From SB15 sp964639245 (lineage in GTDB: Bacteria > Chloroflexota > Anaerolineae > Aggregatilineales > J027): a stretch of 14,672 nt of DNA. Below, one piece after another: positions 1 through 7,624 of the stretch (its first letter is position 1; each line of letters begins with the position of its first letter). The notes beneath the pieces were generated by a model that did no database searches, was not told where the DNA came from, and saw only the letters and a list, made by a program, of their open reading frames with translations. The position numbers and the translations under genes were made by a program. The stretch is from assembly GCA_964639245.1 (NCBI GenBank), contig CAZXCU010000042.1, positions 1 to 14,672 on the forward strand, read 5' to 3'.

Positions 1-31
1 GCCCCACTTACTTTTCCCCCCCTCCCTCCCT

Positions 32-54
32 AAAAAACCTACCCTTGAGAAGGG
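32..54 (-). terminator. Probable intrinsic terminator of aspS
   Basis: Read on the minus strand just after the aspS stop, a CCCTT / AAGGG stem (42-46 and 50-54) with a 3-base loop is followed, after four bases, by six T (complement of the A-run 32-37). The stem is short (5 bp) but the position, 22 bases past the stop codon, and the T-run fit a terminator. The surrounding C-rich tract (15-30) and the G-rich stretch 52-67 could also pair imperfectly and lengthen the structure. Confidence 0.5.
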
Positions 55-76
55 AGTGAGGGTGGGGTCAAAAAAA

Positions 77-1870
77 TTACTCTTCTTCCGGTGCAAGTTG
101 AATATGCAAATCACCCAGTTGGTGGGCTTCCGCTTCAGAAGGCGCACCGGACATCAAATCCATCGCGTTTTGCGATTTGGGGAAGGGAATCACTTCACGG
201 ATGTTCGGTTCACCCGCCAGCAGCATCACCAAGCGGTCAATACCGGGCGCAATCCCCCCGTGCGGTGGTGCGCCATAGGTGAAGGCTTCCAGCATGTGTC
301 CAAAGCGTTCCTTTGCCACTTCCACATCCAACCCGATCAGCCCGAAGATTTTTTCCTGAATATCGGGGCGGTGAATACGGATGCTCCCGCCCGCCACTTC
401 ATAACCATTACAGGTCAGATCATACTGCTGACCGCGTGCTTTACCGGGGTCAGTATCCAGCAGGGGAATATCTTCTGCAAACGGTGCAGTAAACAGGTGA
501 TGGCTTGGATCCCAGCGTTTTTCGTCTGTGTTCCATTCAAATAAGGGGAAATCTAGCACCCATGCAAACGCGATTTTCTTGGGGTTGGTCAGATTCAGCC
601 GTTTGGCAAGTTCCCGCCGCAAGTAATCAGTCATTTCGTAAACAATTTTACGCTCATCGGACAGAAACAACAGCAAATCGCCGGGCTGCGCCTGTGTCAG
701 TTCAAACAACTGCTCAAATTGAGCGGTGGTGAAAAATTTCCCAATCGGCCCTTTGACTTCGCCACTTTCTTCGGTAGGCATGATGAGATAGGCCAGCCCT
801 TTGCCGCCCACCCGCTTGATGCCCTCTTCCAATTCGCCATGCACTTTACGCAGTTGGTTGCCGGTTAATTCTGCCCCGTAGCCCGGCACACGAATCACTT
901 TGACAGGTTTGCCAGCCGCCACATTTTGCACAAAGACTGAAAAGCCGCTTTGTCCCGCCAATTCGCTAATATCCACTGCCGCAAGGTCGTAACGTATATC
1001 CGGCTTATCCGAACCGTATTTTTCCATTGCGTCTTTGTAGCTTAAGCGCAAAAACGGTTTGGTTATCAGTTCACACTCGGAAACTTCCTCAACAATCCGT
1101 GTCATGAGATTTTCGATGAGGCTCAACACATCCTCATATTCGACAAAACTCATTTCCATGTCGAGCTGGGTAAATTCGGGTTGGCGGTCTCCACGCTGGT
1201 CTTCATCGCGGAAGCAGCGTGCAATCTGGAAATATTTTTCATATCCCGCAATCATCAACAGTTGTTTTAGCTGCTGCGGGCTTTGCGGCAGGGCATAAAA
1301 CTTACCCGGATGTACGCGACTTGGCACAAGATAATCGCGTGCGCCTTCGGGGGTGGTTTTGAACAAAATCGGTGTTTCGATTTCCACAAAGCCGCGTTGG
1401 TCAAGATAATCGCGGATAAATTTGATCACCCGATGGCGCAGCAAAATATTCTTCTGCATCCGTTCACGCCGCAAATCAAGATAGCGATATTTTAACCGCA
1501 GCGATTCATCAACTTTTTCGTCGCTGTTAATATAAAAAGGTGGCGTATTCGATTTATTCAGTACCACAATTTCACTGGCTGCCAGTTCAATTTCACCGGT
1601 GGCAAGATTCTCGTTGGATTTGCCTTCTAACCGCGCCCGCACAGCGCCTTTGACTTGCAGCACCCATTCATTGCGAACTTTTTTAGCAATTTCATGAACA
1701 ACCGGGGTTGCCCCTTCATCAATCGCAATCTGGGTAATGCCCCAGCGATCCCGCAAATCCAGAAAAATAATCCCGCCATGTTCACGGTAGGTATCAACCC
1801 ACCCGGCAAGGGCAACTTCCTGCCCGATCTGTTTTATCCCTAATTCGCCACACGTATGTGTTTTGAGCAT
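77..1870 (-). CDS. aspS: Aspartyl-tRNA synthetase, probably non-discriminating (AspRS / Asp-tRNA(Asn) type)
   Basis: Class II aminoacyl-tRNA synthetase that charges tRNA(Asp) with aspartate in the cytoplasm; 597 aa is the usual bacterial length. The N-terminal OB-fold anticodon domain covers about residues 1-105. Motif 2 is clear around 217-237 (CFRDEDQRGDRQPEFTQLD), a bacterial GAD insertion domain lies at about 290-420, the HHLFTAPF active-site stretch follows near 460, and motif 3 (GGIAPGIDRLVMLL) at about 538-551. His31 and Gly83 sit at the two anticodon-domain positions where, in described bacterial enzymes, His and Gly go with non-discriminating activity that also makes Asp-tRNA(Asn) for GatCAB, while E. 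coli has Leu30 and Lys81; this reading is an inference. The ATG at 1870 has AAGGA about 8 bases upstream. The gene appears to be transcribed alone, with its own promoter and terminator. Confidence 0.97.
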   Translation of the reverse strand: MLKTHTCGELGIKQIGQEVALAGWVDTYREHGGIIFLDLRDRWGITQIAIDEGATPVVHEIAKKVRNEWVLQVKGAVRARLEGKSNENLATGEIELAASEIVVLNKSNTPPFYINSDEKVDESLRLKYRYLDLRRERMQKNILLRHRVIKFIRDYLDQRGFVEIETPILFKTTPEGARDYLVPSRVHPGKFYALPQSPQQLKQLLMIAGYEKYFQIARCFRDEDQRGDRQPEFTQLDMEMSFVEYEDVLSLIENLMTRIVEEVSECELITKPFLRLSYKDAMEKYGSDKPDIRYDLAAVDISELAGQSGFSVFVQNVAAGKPVKVIRVPGYGAELTGNQLRKVHGELEEGIKRVGGKGLAYLIMPTEESGEVKGPIGKFFTTAQFEQLFELTQAQPGDLLLFLSDERKIVYEMTDYLRRELAKRLNLTNPKKIAFAWVLDFPLFEWNTDEKRWDPSHHLFTAPFAEDIPLLDTDPGKARGQQYDLTCNGYEVAGGSIRIHRPDIQEKIFGLIGLDVEVAKERFGHMLEAFTYGAPPHGGIAPGIDRLVMLLAGEPNIREVIPFPKSQNAMDLMSGAPSEAEAHQLGDLHIQLAPEEE

Positions 1871-1906
1871 CCCTATTTCCTTATAAGCCCCGATTTTGAA
1901 CAGAAA

Positions 1907-1935
1907 AATTTACCAGACTGCTATCGGACTGGCAA
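1907..1935 (-). promoter_or_regulatory. Candidate sigma-70-type promoter of aspS
   Basis: On the minus strand TTGCCA (1930-1935, five of six matches to TTGACA) is followed after exactly 17 bases by TAAATT (1907-1912, four of six matches to TATAAT). Transcription would start near 1900, about 30 bases before the aspS ATG. This is a by-eye consensus match only. Confidence 0.4.
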
Positions 1936-2001
1936 CATACGGAATTGGAAATTGCACAAAAATAGCAACGCTTGTGCGATTTTCACAACACCCAAAGATG
2001 T

Positions 2002-3348
2002 TTATCCCACCAAGGCGGACACAATTTCCTCAAACACTTGGGTATGATAATCAATATCGGCGGGGGTGGTATCCGGGGCAATCAGCGCCATGTTGTGAAA
2101 GGGTGTCATCAAAATTCCTCGATTGAGCGACGCGAGGTGCATGTAGCGGTCTAATTCACCGTCATAGGCGGCGGCGGCTTCCCCTCCGTTGCGCGGCGGG
2201 GTTGCCCTAAACCAGTATTCCACCCGACACCCCAACCGATTGACAATCCAGCCCAATTTTTTCTCGCGGATGACTTTTTCTACCCCTGCTTCAAAACGTT
2301 TGGCAAGTCGGATGGTGTGCTGATAATTTTCGGCGGTCAAAATGTGCTGCAAGGTCGCTTTCATGGCTGCAACAGACAGCGCGTTCCCCGCCAATGTCCC
2401 ACCAATCCCGCCTGTATCAGCTAATTCAGTCGATGTTTTTGCCCGAATGCGTTCCGCCACTTCTTGCGAAAATCCATACACGGCTGCCGGAATCCCGCTG
2501 GCTAAGGGTTTGCCCAAAGTCAGCATGTCCGGTTGCAATCCATGTGCTTGGGTGTACCCCCCCGGCGAAGTACAAATCGTATGCGTTTCATCTATAATTA
2601 ACAGGGTTCCGGTGCGGCGGGTAAGGTCACGTAGTGCCGCATGAAAACCAGCATCAGGATGCACAATGCCGATGTTGGTCATCACCGGTTCAGCCAAGAC
2701 ACAGGCCACATCTTGCGGTTGTAACGCCGCTTCTAAAGCATCAAGATCATTAAATTCAATCACTTTGGTCGTGAGGGTGGGGTCAACGGGCGCACCCAGA
2801 TTGCCCATCCGCGCTCCCGGTATGCCATCATGCAAAGTGATAAATGTTTCATCCACCGTGCCATGATAACACCAATTAAACACCAGAATTTTGGGTCGTC
2901 CGGTGATTTGCCGCGCCAACCGAATTGAAAAACGATTCGCATCGGTGGCGGTTAGTACCATTTGCCAGTAGGGAAGCCCAAAACGGCGGGAAAGTTCCGC
3001 GCTGACCCATAACACATCCTCAATGGGCAGCATAAAGGTCAACCCGCGTCGCATTTGCTGGATGGCTGCGTCAATCACAACCGATGGCGCATGTCCGGTC
3101 ATCGCGCCTGTATCGCCCAAACACAAATCCAGATAATTTTTGCCATCCACATCGGTAAAATGTGCGCCACTGGCAGCCTCTACAAAAATGGGAAATGTGC
3201 CTGCCCAGCGTACCATCCAGTTCATCGGTACGCCTTCATGCAGATGGGCTTTGGCCTGTTCATAGAGAGCTTTAGAACGGGGATGTTCTGCTTCAAAATG
3301 CGCTTGTTCTTTGGCAAGCAAATCCTGTAAACGTCTTCGGTCAATCAT
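2002..3348 (-). CDS. Class III PLP-dependent aminotransferase, glutamate-1-semialdehyde aminomutase-like, substrate unknown
   Basis: Fold-type I, pyridoxal-phosphate enzyme of 448 aa related to HemL and other class III transaminases. Visible marks: the substrate-side strand FTDVDGKNYLDLCLGD (about 64-79), CYHG (160-163) with the His that stacks on PLP, IIDETHT (252-258) with Asp253 for the pyridine nitrogen, and the Schiff-base lysine Lys280 in LTLGKPLASGIP. The usual phosphate-binding SGTEA loop is replaced by TATDAN (133-138), a mark of a separate subfamily usually annotated only as an aminotransferase; so hemL should not be assigned. The longest frame starts with TTG at 3351, but the ATG at 3348 directly after it is the better start; a weak GGA lies about 12 bases upstream. 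It stands alone between a repeat-filled gap and aspS. The substrate cannot be told from sequence; amino-acid or semialdehyde transamination is a family-level guess. Confidence 0.85.
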   Translation of the reverse strand: MIDRRRLQDLLAKEQAHFEAEHPRSKALYEQAKAHLHEGVPMNWMVRWAGTFPIFVEAASGAHFTDVDGKNYLDLCLGDTGAMTGHAPSVVIDAAIQQMRRGLTFMLPIEDVLWVSAELSRRFGLPYWQMVLTATDANRFSIRLARQITGRPKILVFNWCYHGTVDETFITLHDGIPGARMGNLGAPVDPTLTTKVIEFNDLDALEAALQPQDVACVLAEPVMTNIGIVHPDAGFHAALRDLTRRTGTLLIIDETHTICTSPGGYTQAHGLQPDMLTLGKPLASGIPAAVYGFSQEVAERIRAKTSTELADTGGIGGTLAGNALSVAAMKATLQHILTAENYQHTIRLAKRFEAGVEKVIREKKLGWIVNRLGCRVEYWFRATPPRNGGEAAAAYDGELDRYMHLASLNRGILMTPFHNMALIAPDTTPADIDYHTQVFEEIVSALVG

Positions 3349-3362
3349 CAAATTTTTCCAGA

Positions 3363-3394
3363 AATATTATGTTATAGGGACAAAAAGTAAACCT
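3363..3394 (-). promoter_or_regulatory. Weak candidate promoter of the aminotransferase gene
   Basis: On the minus strand TTTACT (about 3386-3391) is followed at about 16 bases by an AT-rich TAATAT element, about 20 bases before the start codon. Each hexamer matches the consensus at four of six positions. The -35 side lies inside the outer arm of the inverted repeat 3383-3471, so the repeat may supply or shape this promoter. By-eye match only. Confidence 0.3.
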
Positions 3395-3471
3395 CGCTAA
3401 ATTTTAGAAAAAATTACATCCATTCAGACAAAGGGTCATTTTTTTCTAAGAACTTGCCACTGTTTACTTTT
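3383..3471. repeat. 89-base imperfect inverted repeat (MITE-like or large hairpin)
   Basis: AAAAGTAAAC at 3383-3392 is the exact reverse complement of GTTTACTTTT at 3462-3471, and TTAGAAAAAA at 3404-3413 that of TTTTTTCTAA at 3440-3449. The segments between these arms match partly, so the whole can fold into a hairpin with arms of about 31 bases and a loop of about 26. No coding frame is inside. A stretch in the left arm (GGGACA, then a GTAAACCT-like and a TTTTAGAA block, 3377-3410) resembles, with gaps, the reverse complement of 3582-3618, which suggests one repeat family. Confidence 0.6.
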
Positions 3472-3473
3472 AG

Positions 3474-3602
3474 TAACCTTCGGAAAATATTTGTAAAAAC
3501 ACGGACGCGATATATCACGTCCCTACGGGAAATCCACCCTAGCAAATTCGTAGGGACGGCATCTATGCCGTCCGACAAATTCTAAAACCTAACCGAAGGT
3601 TA
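3474..3602. repeat. Composite palindromic element: two inverted copies of a 25-base hairpin unit inside 10-base outer arms
   Basis: Outer arms TAACCTTCGG (3474-3483) and CCGAAGGTTA (3593-3602) are exact reverse complements. Inside, 3503-3527 and 3549-3573 are inverted copies of one 25-base unit with 20 of 25 positions alike, both carrying CGTAGGGACG on one strand. Each copy is itself a hairpin: the second has perfect 9-base arms (GGACGGCAT / ATGCCGTCC), the first has GGACG / CGTCC arms around a GATATATC core. The unit resembles REP-like extragenic palindromes dispersed in many environmental bacterial genomes; that link is from memory. Together with 3383-3471 this fills nearly the whole 295-base gap between oppC and the aminotransferase. 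Confidence 0.7.
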
Positions 3603-3646
3603 TTTTTTGTTACTGTCCCTCAGAAAAGTTTTGCGACAGCTACCTT

Positions 3647-4702
3647 TTAGCCCTGTTTGGTGTGGGGGTCAAGGGCATCGCGCAGACCATCACCCAAAAA
3701 GTTAAAGGCAAACATGATGAAAAACAGCGCCATCGCCGGGAAAATTGCCTGATTCGGGTAGGTGCTAATGGCTGTTGCTCCATCCGAAATCATGCTGCCC
3801 CAACTCGGTGTAGGACGATTGACCCCCAAGCCAATGAAACTTAAAAAGGCTTCGTAGGAAATATAGGTGGGAATGGTCAAGGTTTCTGCCACAACAATCG
3901 GGCCAAGCGCATTGGGCAAAATATGTCGCCAGATAATACGCTGATTATTTGAACCAATGGAGCGGGCAGCTTGAATATATTCTTGTTCACGCAAGGAAAG
4001 CACCTGCCCACGCGCTAAACGGGCAGTTCCCATCCATGAAGTCAAGCCAATCCCGATAAAAATAAACAGCATTCCCCCGAACTGCGCGTCAATTTTATTC
4101 AGGGTATAAGCCAGTGTGCCTTCTTCACTCACGGTAAAACTAGCGCGGAAATAAGCCATCATCAGGATGATCAACAAAATGGTAGGAAAAGCGTACATGA
4201 TGTCTACAGCACGCATAATCAGGTCATCCACCCAACCACCGAGATACCCCGAAATCATGCCTAGAAATAACCCTACCGCTAAACTAACCATCGGTCCGAC
4301 AAATGCCACGGTCAGAGAAACACGCGCCCCGTAAATAATGCGGCTTAAAATATCCCGCCCAACATTGTCTGCACCCAGCAGGTAATCGTTATTAATGCGA
4401 ATGTACCCCTGCTCTTCAGTATCGGGGGTCATGGTCGGAAAAACTTTCGTGACCCATTCTGGTGCAGTGTTGCTATCAATAAGTTCATTTTCTTCGTAAG
4501 ATTGGGGGGCAACATAGGGCGCAAATATGGCGGCAAAAATATTTGCCAGAATAATCGCAATCCCCATGAGGGCTAGTTTATTGCGCCGTAACCGCCGCCA
4601 TGCGTCCAGCCAAAAGCCACGACTGGCATATTTGGCAACGGGTTCTTCCTGTGCCAGATTCACAACCTTCAAGGGTTGATTGCTGTCTTGTGCAACTGCC
4701 AT
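3647..4702 (-). CDS. oppC: Oligopeptide/dipeptide ABC transporter permease, OppC/DppC type
   Basis: Inner-membrane permease (351 aa) that pairs with the OppB-type partner to form the channel of a peptide importer. The N-terminal domain (about 28-65: FWLDAWRRLRRNKLALMG, then the first membrane helix) is typical of OppC_N. A non-membrane insert follows at about 70-115, then about five more hydrophobic helices with the BPD_transp_1 domain. The EAA-type ATPase-contact loop reads QAARSIGSNNQRIIWRHILPN near 235-260, and the C-terminus GDGLRDALDPH is the family ending. The ATG at 4702 has GAGGA upstream and lies 18 bases past the oppB stop, so the two are co-transcribed. No oppD or oppF follows; the ATPases must be encoded elsewhere. 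The transported substrate is not shown by the sequence, but the neighbours suggest muropeptides. Confidence 0.93.
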   Translation of the reverse strand: MAVAQDSNQPLKVVNLAQEEPVAKYASRGFWLDAWRRLRRNKLALMGIAIILANIFAAIFAPYVAPQSYEENELIDSNTAPEWVTKVFPTMTPDTEEQGYIRINNDYLLGADNVGRDILSRIIYGARVSLTVAFVGPMVSLAVGLFLGMISGYLGGWVDDLIMRAVDIMYAFPTILLIILMMAYFRASFTVSEEGTLAYTLNKIDAQFGGMLFIFIGIGLTSWMGTARLARGQVLSLREQEYIQAARSIGSNNQRIIWRHILPNALGPIVVAETLTIPTYISYEAFLSFIGLGVNRPTPSWGSMISDGATAISTYPNQAIFPAMALFFIMFAFNFLGDGLRDALDPHTKQG

Positions 4703-4720
4703 TGGATTTCATCCTCTTGA

Positions 4721-5734
4721 TTAATCGTAGCGAATGCGGGGGTCAAGCCAAGCGTAGGCCACGTCCACAAAAAAGTTGGACACCACCAGAAATGCCGCGT
4801 ACAGCAAAATTGTCCCCATAATCACCGGGTAGTCTCGATTGGTAACGCTGGCAACAAAATATTTACCCAAACCCGGCACCGCAAAAATTTGTTCGGTGAC
4901 GAATGTCCCTGTGACCAAAGCCGCAAACAAGGGCCCTAATACGGTGACTACCGGAATCATGGCGTTTTTCATGCCATGCCGCAGAATAACCACCTGTTCT
5001 TTGAGACCTTTGGCGCGGGCGGTACGGATGTAATCTTCATCCAGCACTTGCAGCAAACTTGCGCGGGTCAAGCGCGCCAACAAAGCCGACGAGGTAAAAC
5101 CCAAAGCAAAGGCTGGCATGATCATGGTTTCAAAGGATCCCCACCCCGTCGGAGGCAGCCATCCCAACTGTACCCCAAAGATATACCTGAGGATTGGCCC
5201 CAACACGATAGTCGAAATGGATACCCCTAAAATCGCAATTCCCATCGCCATATAATCATAGAGGGTGTTCTTTTTAATCGCCGAAAGAATCCCCAACGGA
5301 ATGCCGATAATACAGGCAATCGTCAGCCCAGCGACTCCTAACTGAGCAGAAACAGGCAAATTTTCACGGAAAATGTCGTTTACCGTGCGGGTACGGCGTG
5401 CATAAGAGGGGCCAAAATTCATCCAGCTAATTTTGCCATCGGTGAACGGGATAGGAAGATTCACCAGATAATCCTCTTGGGTAGACAAGTCCCCTTCGTC
5501 CCGATTACGAAGTTGTGGGATGCCTGCATCATAAATATAGTTGATGTATTGTTTCCACAAAGGATCATCTAAATTGTACTTGGCTTCTAAACTGGCAATG
5601 ACCGGAGCCGGCAGGGCTTTTTCACGGTCAAACGGCCCGCCCGGTACTTGGTGCATCAAGACAAAAGTAATGATTGAGATTACAAATAATACCAGAATCA
5701 TCCACAAAAAACGGCGTGCAATATATCTACTCAT
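4721..5734 (-). CDS. oppB: Oligopeptide/dipeptide ABC transporter permease, OppB/DppB type
   Basis: Inner-membrane permease of 337 aa. It begins with the family's conserved first helix and the following LMHQVPGGPF stretch (about 27-36), corresponding to the HLxPGDP-like signature of OppB. An external insert at about 55-115 and five further helices follow. The ATPase-coupling EAA loop is RTARAKGLKEQVVILRHGMKN (about 237-257), and the C-terminus WLDPRIRYD is typical. The ATG at 5734 has GAGG six bases upstream. A strong hairpin with a T-run separates it from oppA, so oppB and oppC are probably made in smaller amounts than the binding protein. It is read in the order oppA-oppB-oppC. Confidence 0.93.
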   Translation of the reverse strand: MSRYIARRFLWMILVLFVISIITFVLMHQVPGGPFDREKALPAPVIASLEAKYNLDDPLWKQYINYIYDAGIPQLRNRDEGDLSTQEDYLVNLPIPFTDGKISWMNFGPSYARRTRTVNDIFRENLPVSAQLGVAGLTIACIIGIPLGILSAIKKNTLYDYMAMGIAILGVSISTIVLGPILRYIFGVQLGWLPPTGWGSFETMIMPAFALGFTSSALLARLTRASLLQVLDEDYIRTARAKGLKEQVVILRHGMKNAMIPVVTVLGPLFAALVTGTFVTEQIFAVPGLGKYFVASVTNRDYPVIMGTILLYAAFLVVSNFFVDVAYAWLDPRIRYD

Positions 5735-5755
5735 GATGCCTCACTTTTGAGTTAG

Positions 5756-5787
5756 AAAAACGGGGGAGAGTTTTCACGCTCTCCCCC
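5756..5787 (-). terminator. Attenuating terminator between oppA and oppB
   Basis: A perfect 9-base stem, GGGGGAGAG (5762-5770) with CTCTCCCCC (5779-5787) around an 8-base loop, lies between the oppA stop and the oppB start. On the minus strand it is followed at once by a T-rich tract (complement of A-run 5756-5760). This is a textbook intrinsic terminator shape. Because oppB and oppC follow on the same strand, it most likely acts as a partial terminator and also shields the oppA mRNA 3' end. Confidence 0.8.
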
Positions 5788-5818
5788 AAAGATGCGCTAA
5801 AAACTGCCTAGCTCACCT

Positions 5819-7567
5819 TTATTGGATGCTCCATTTTTCAAAGCTCTCAATACCTGTTTGAGAAATAGGCCCTTCGACATATTCCGCACGCAGGTAGGGG
5901 TTGGCATAGTAGTAGATGGGCATGTAGATGGCATCTTCCCACACCAACAGGGTTTCGGCGCGACCATACATTTGACGGCGCACTTCGGTGTCGGTTTCGG
6001 ATTGCGCGGCAATGATAATCTGGTCAAATTCTTCATTGACCCAGTTATTTTCGTTGCTACCATCGGCGGCGCTACCAATCTGGGAATAGAACACATCATA
6101 CAGCCAGTTGTTGGTGTCGGCATAGTCAAAGAACCAGCTTTGACGGAAAATTTGCGGGGCATCGTTTTCACGCAAATCGAGGAATGTTGCCCATTCTTGG
6201 AAGGCTAACTGCACATCAATCCCCAAAACTTCTTTCCACATTTGTTGAATGGCTTCAGCAATGGCGGTGTGAAGTTCGGTTTCGTTGGAAACGTAGGTGA
6301 TGGGCGGAAGATCGGCAAGGGTGGTGCCGGTTTCATCAAAATAGGCTTGCAATTCTGCTTGGGCAGCCGCTTCACGTTCTTCGGCGGAGCCAACCAGCAG
6401 GGCAGCTTCAGGATAATCGGCTTGCTGCGGGGCAGCGACCATGTTCGGGAGGGTAAAGAACGCCGCAGGAATTTCACCCGCTTGGGTAATCGCCAAAGTC
6501 AGCGCTTCACGGTCAATCGCCAGCGAGAAAGCACGGCGCATATGAACGTTATCGAAGGGGGCTTTTTCGACATTAAAGCCGTAGCCGTATGTCCCAGCAC
6601 CGGGGCTGTTGCCATATTCATTCGGACGTTCAGCTTGCAAACGCGGAATATCGGCCACAGGAGGCGGGTTCAAGTAATCGAGTGAGCCGGATTCGTAATT
6701 CGCCAGCGCTGCCGATTCTTCTAAGAACAAATTGACAATTTCATCAATGGCAGGCGCAGGAATGGTGTCTGTACCAGCCCAGAAGGGATTCTTAATGAAG
6801 GTAATGCTTTCGTCATGCAGCCATTCTTTGAGTGCGAAGGGGCCATAGCTGTTGATATTTTCGGCTTCTGTCCAGAATTCGCCCGCCGCTTCAATCGCCC
6901 ATTGGGGTTGAGCGCGTGCCATCCACATCCCAAAGATGTTGGGCAAGAAGCTGAAGTTACCCGCGCCGGTGACTTCGAGGGTGTATTCATCAATGGCTTT
7001 TACGCCCAAATTGGCTTTGGCAGCTTCGAGTGCAGCTTCGTCCACACCGGTCACATTACCATCCGCATCACGTTGGGCAGTGGCAATCATGTCCGCGCCA
7101 CCCGCAACCCATGTCGCCAAAACGTTGCCGTAGTAGCTGAGGGTGGTGGGGGTGAGGGAACGCTGCCAACCATACACAAAATCATTGGCGGTGACAAAAC
7201 GGGGGTTGCCGCTTTCATCCAATACCTGTTCAACCTGACCGGATTCGGCATTGTAACGCACCCACGAAATTTCGGGGACGATGGAGAAGGTATAGGTTAA
7301 ACCATCTTCTGAAACTTCCCACGTCGCCACACCGGGTTCGAGTTCGATGGTGGTTTCGTTGAGAACCGTCAGACCGGGCGCTAACATCGCCAACGCTTGG
7401 ACAGCGGAGACATCTTCTGCCAAGGACGGGTCAAGGGTAGGAACATCATCCTGCCCCATCACGGTGACATACATTACCGTACCATCCTGCGCTCCGGTAA
7501 TCCCGACGCTGCCGACGAGCAGAGCCGCCAGCAATAGCACTAACACAACACGGGTAATATTCCTCAT
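5819..7567 (-). CDS. oppA: Extracellular peptide-binding protein of an ABC importer, OppA/DppA type (SBP family 5)
   Basis: Captures peptides outside the cytoplasmic membrane and delivers them to OppBC. With the ATG at 7567 the protein has 582 aa, the normal size for family 5. Residues 1-26 are a signal peptide (Arg2 and Arg6, a Val/Leu/Ala core at 7-19, cleavage likely after TGA at 24-26). There is no lipobox cysteine, so it is not an evident lipoprotein. The mature part carries SBP_bac_5 features: the early VPTLDPSLAED stretch, VTANDFVYGWQRSL (about 125-140), the AFSLAIDREAL segment near 350 and the C-terminal YMPIYYYANPYLR. The longest frame begins at 7582, but only the ATG at 7567 has a good ribosome binding site (GAGGA at 7576-7580, spacer 8). 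It heads the operon oppABC. Homology alone does not give the ligand; a murein tripeptide is plausible from the neighbours. Confidence 0.93.
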   Translation of the reverse strand: MRNITRVVLVLLLAALLVGSVGITGAQDGTVMYVTVMGQDDVPTLDPSLAEDVSAVQALAMLAPGLTVLNETTIELEPGVATWEVSEDGLTYTFSIVPEISWVRYNAESGQVEQVLDESGNPRFVTANDFVYGWQRSLTPTTLSYYGNVLATWVAGGADMIATAQRDADGNVTGVDEAALEAAKANLGVKAIDEYTLEVTGAGNFSFLPNIFGMWMARAQPQWAIEAAGEFWTEAENINSYGPFALKEWLHDESITFIKNPFWAGTDTIPAPAIDEIVNLFLEESAALANYESGSLDYLNPPPVADIPRLQAERPNEYGNSPGAGTYGYGFNVEKAPFDNVHMRRAFSLAIDREALTLAITQAGEIPAAFFTLPNMVAAPQQADYPEAALLVGSAEEREAAAQAELQAYFDETGTTLADLPPITYVSNETELHTAIAEAIQQMWKEVLGIDVQLAFQEWATFLDLRENDAPQIFRQSWFFDYADTNNWLYDVFYSQIGSAADGSNENNWVNEEFDQIIIAAQSETDTEVRRQMYGRAETLLVWEDAIYMPIYYYANPYLRAEYVEGPISQTGIESFEKWSIQ

Positions 7568-7575
7568 AGGGAAAA

Positions 7576-7580
7576 TCCTC
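7576..7580 (-). promoter_or_regulatory. Ribosome binding site deciding the oppA start
   Basis: GAGGA on the minus strand with an 8-base spacer to the ATG at 7567. The upstream in-frame ATG at 7582 has no such site, so the shorter reading is preferred. Confidence 0.75.
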
Positions 7581-7624
7581 ATTTAACTTAAACATACTTT
7601 TTGGATACTGGACGAGCCATATCC

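Noticed and set aside
56..544. Plus-strand open frame of 162 codons opposite the end of aspS
   Set aside because: It lies wholly antisense to the well-supported aspS, shows no family motif and has an unnatural composition for a folded protein.
1954..1977. Inverted repeat GCACAA / TTGTGC between the aminotransferase and aspS
   Set aside because: Only a 6-base stem with a 12-base loop and no T-run after it; too weak to call a terminator, although it may be a protein site.
2002..3348. Assignment of the aminotransferase as hemL
   Set aside because: The phosphate-loop motif differs from true glutamate-1-semialdehyde aminomutase and no haem-synthesis gene is adjacent.
3474..3602. CRISPR-like array
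   Set aside because: Only two units, in inverted rather than direct orientation, with no regular spacers and no cas genes nearby.
3608..3640. Possible terminator directly after oppC (CTGTC / GACAG stem)
   Set aside because: Five-base stem, long loop, and an A-run rather than a T-run follows on the transcribed strand.
6815..7300. Plus-strand open frame of 161 codons opposite oppA
   Set aside because: Antisense shadow of the oppA coding frame; similar shadows occur along all of oppA and none has a supporting ribosome binding site or motif.
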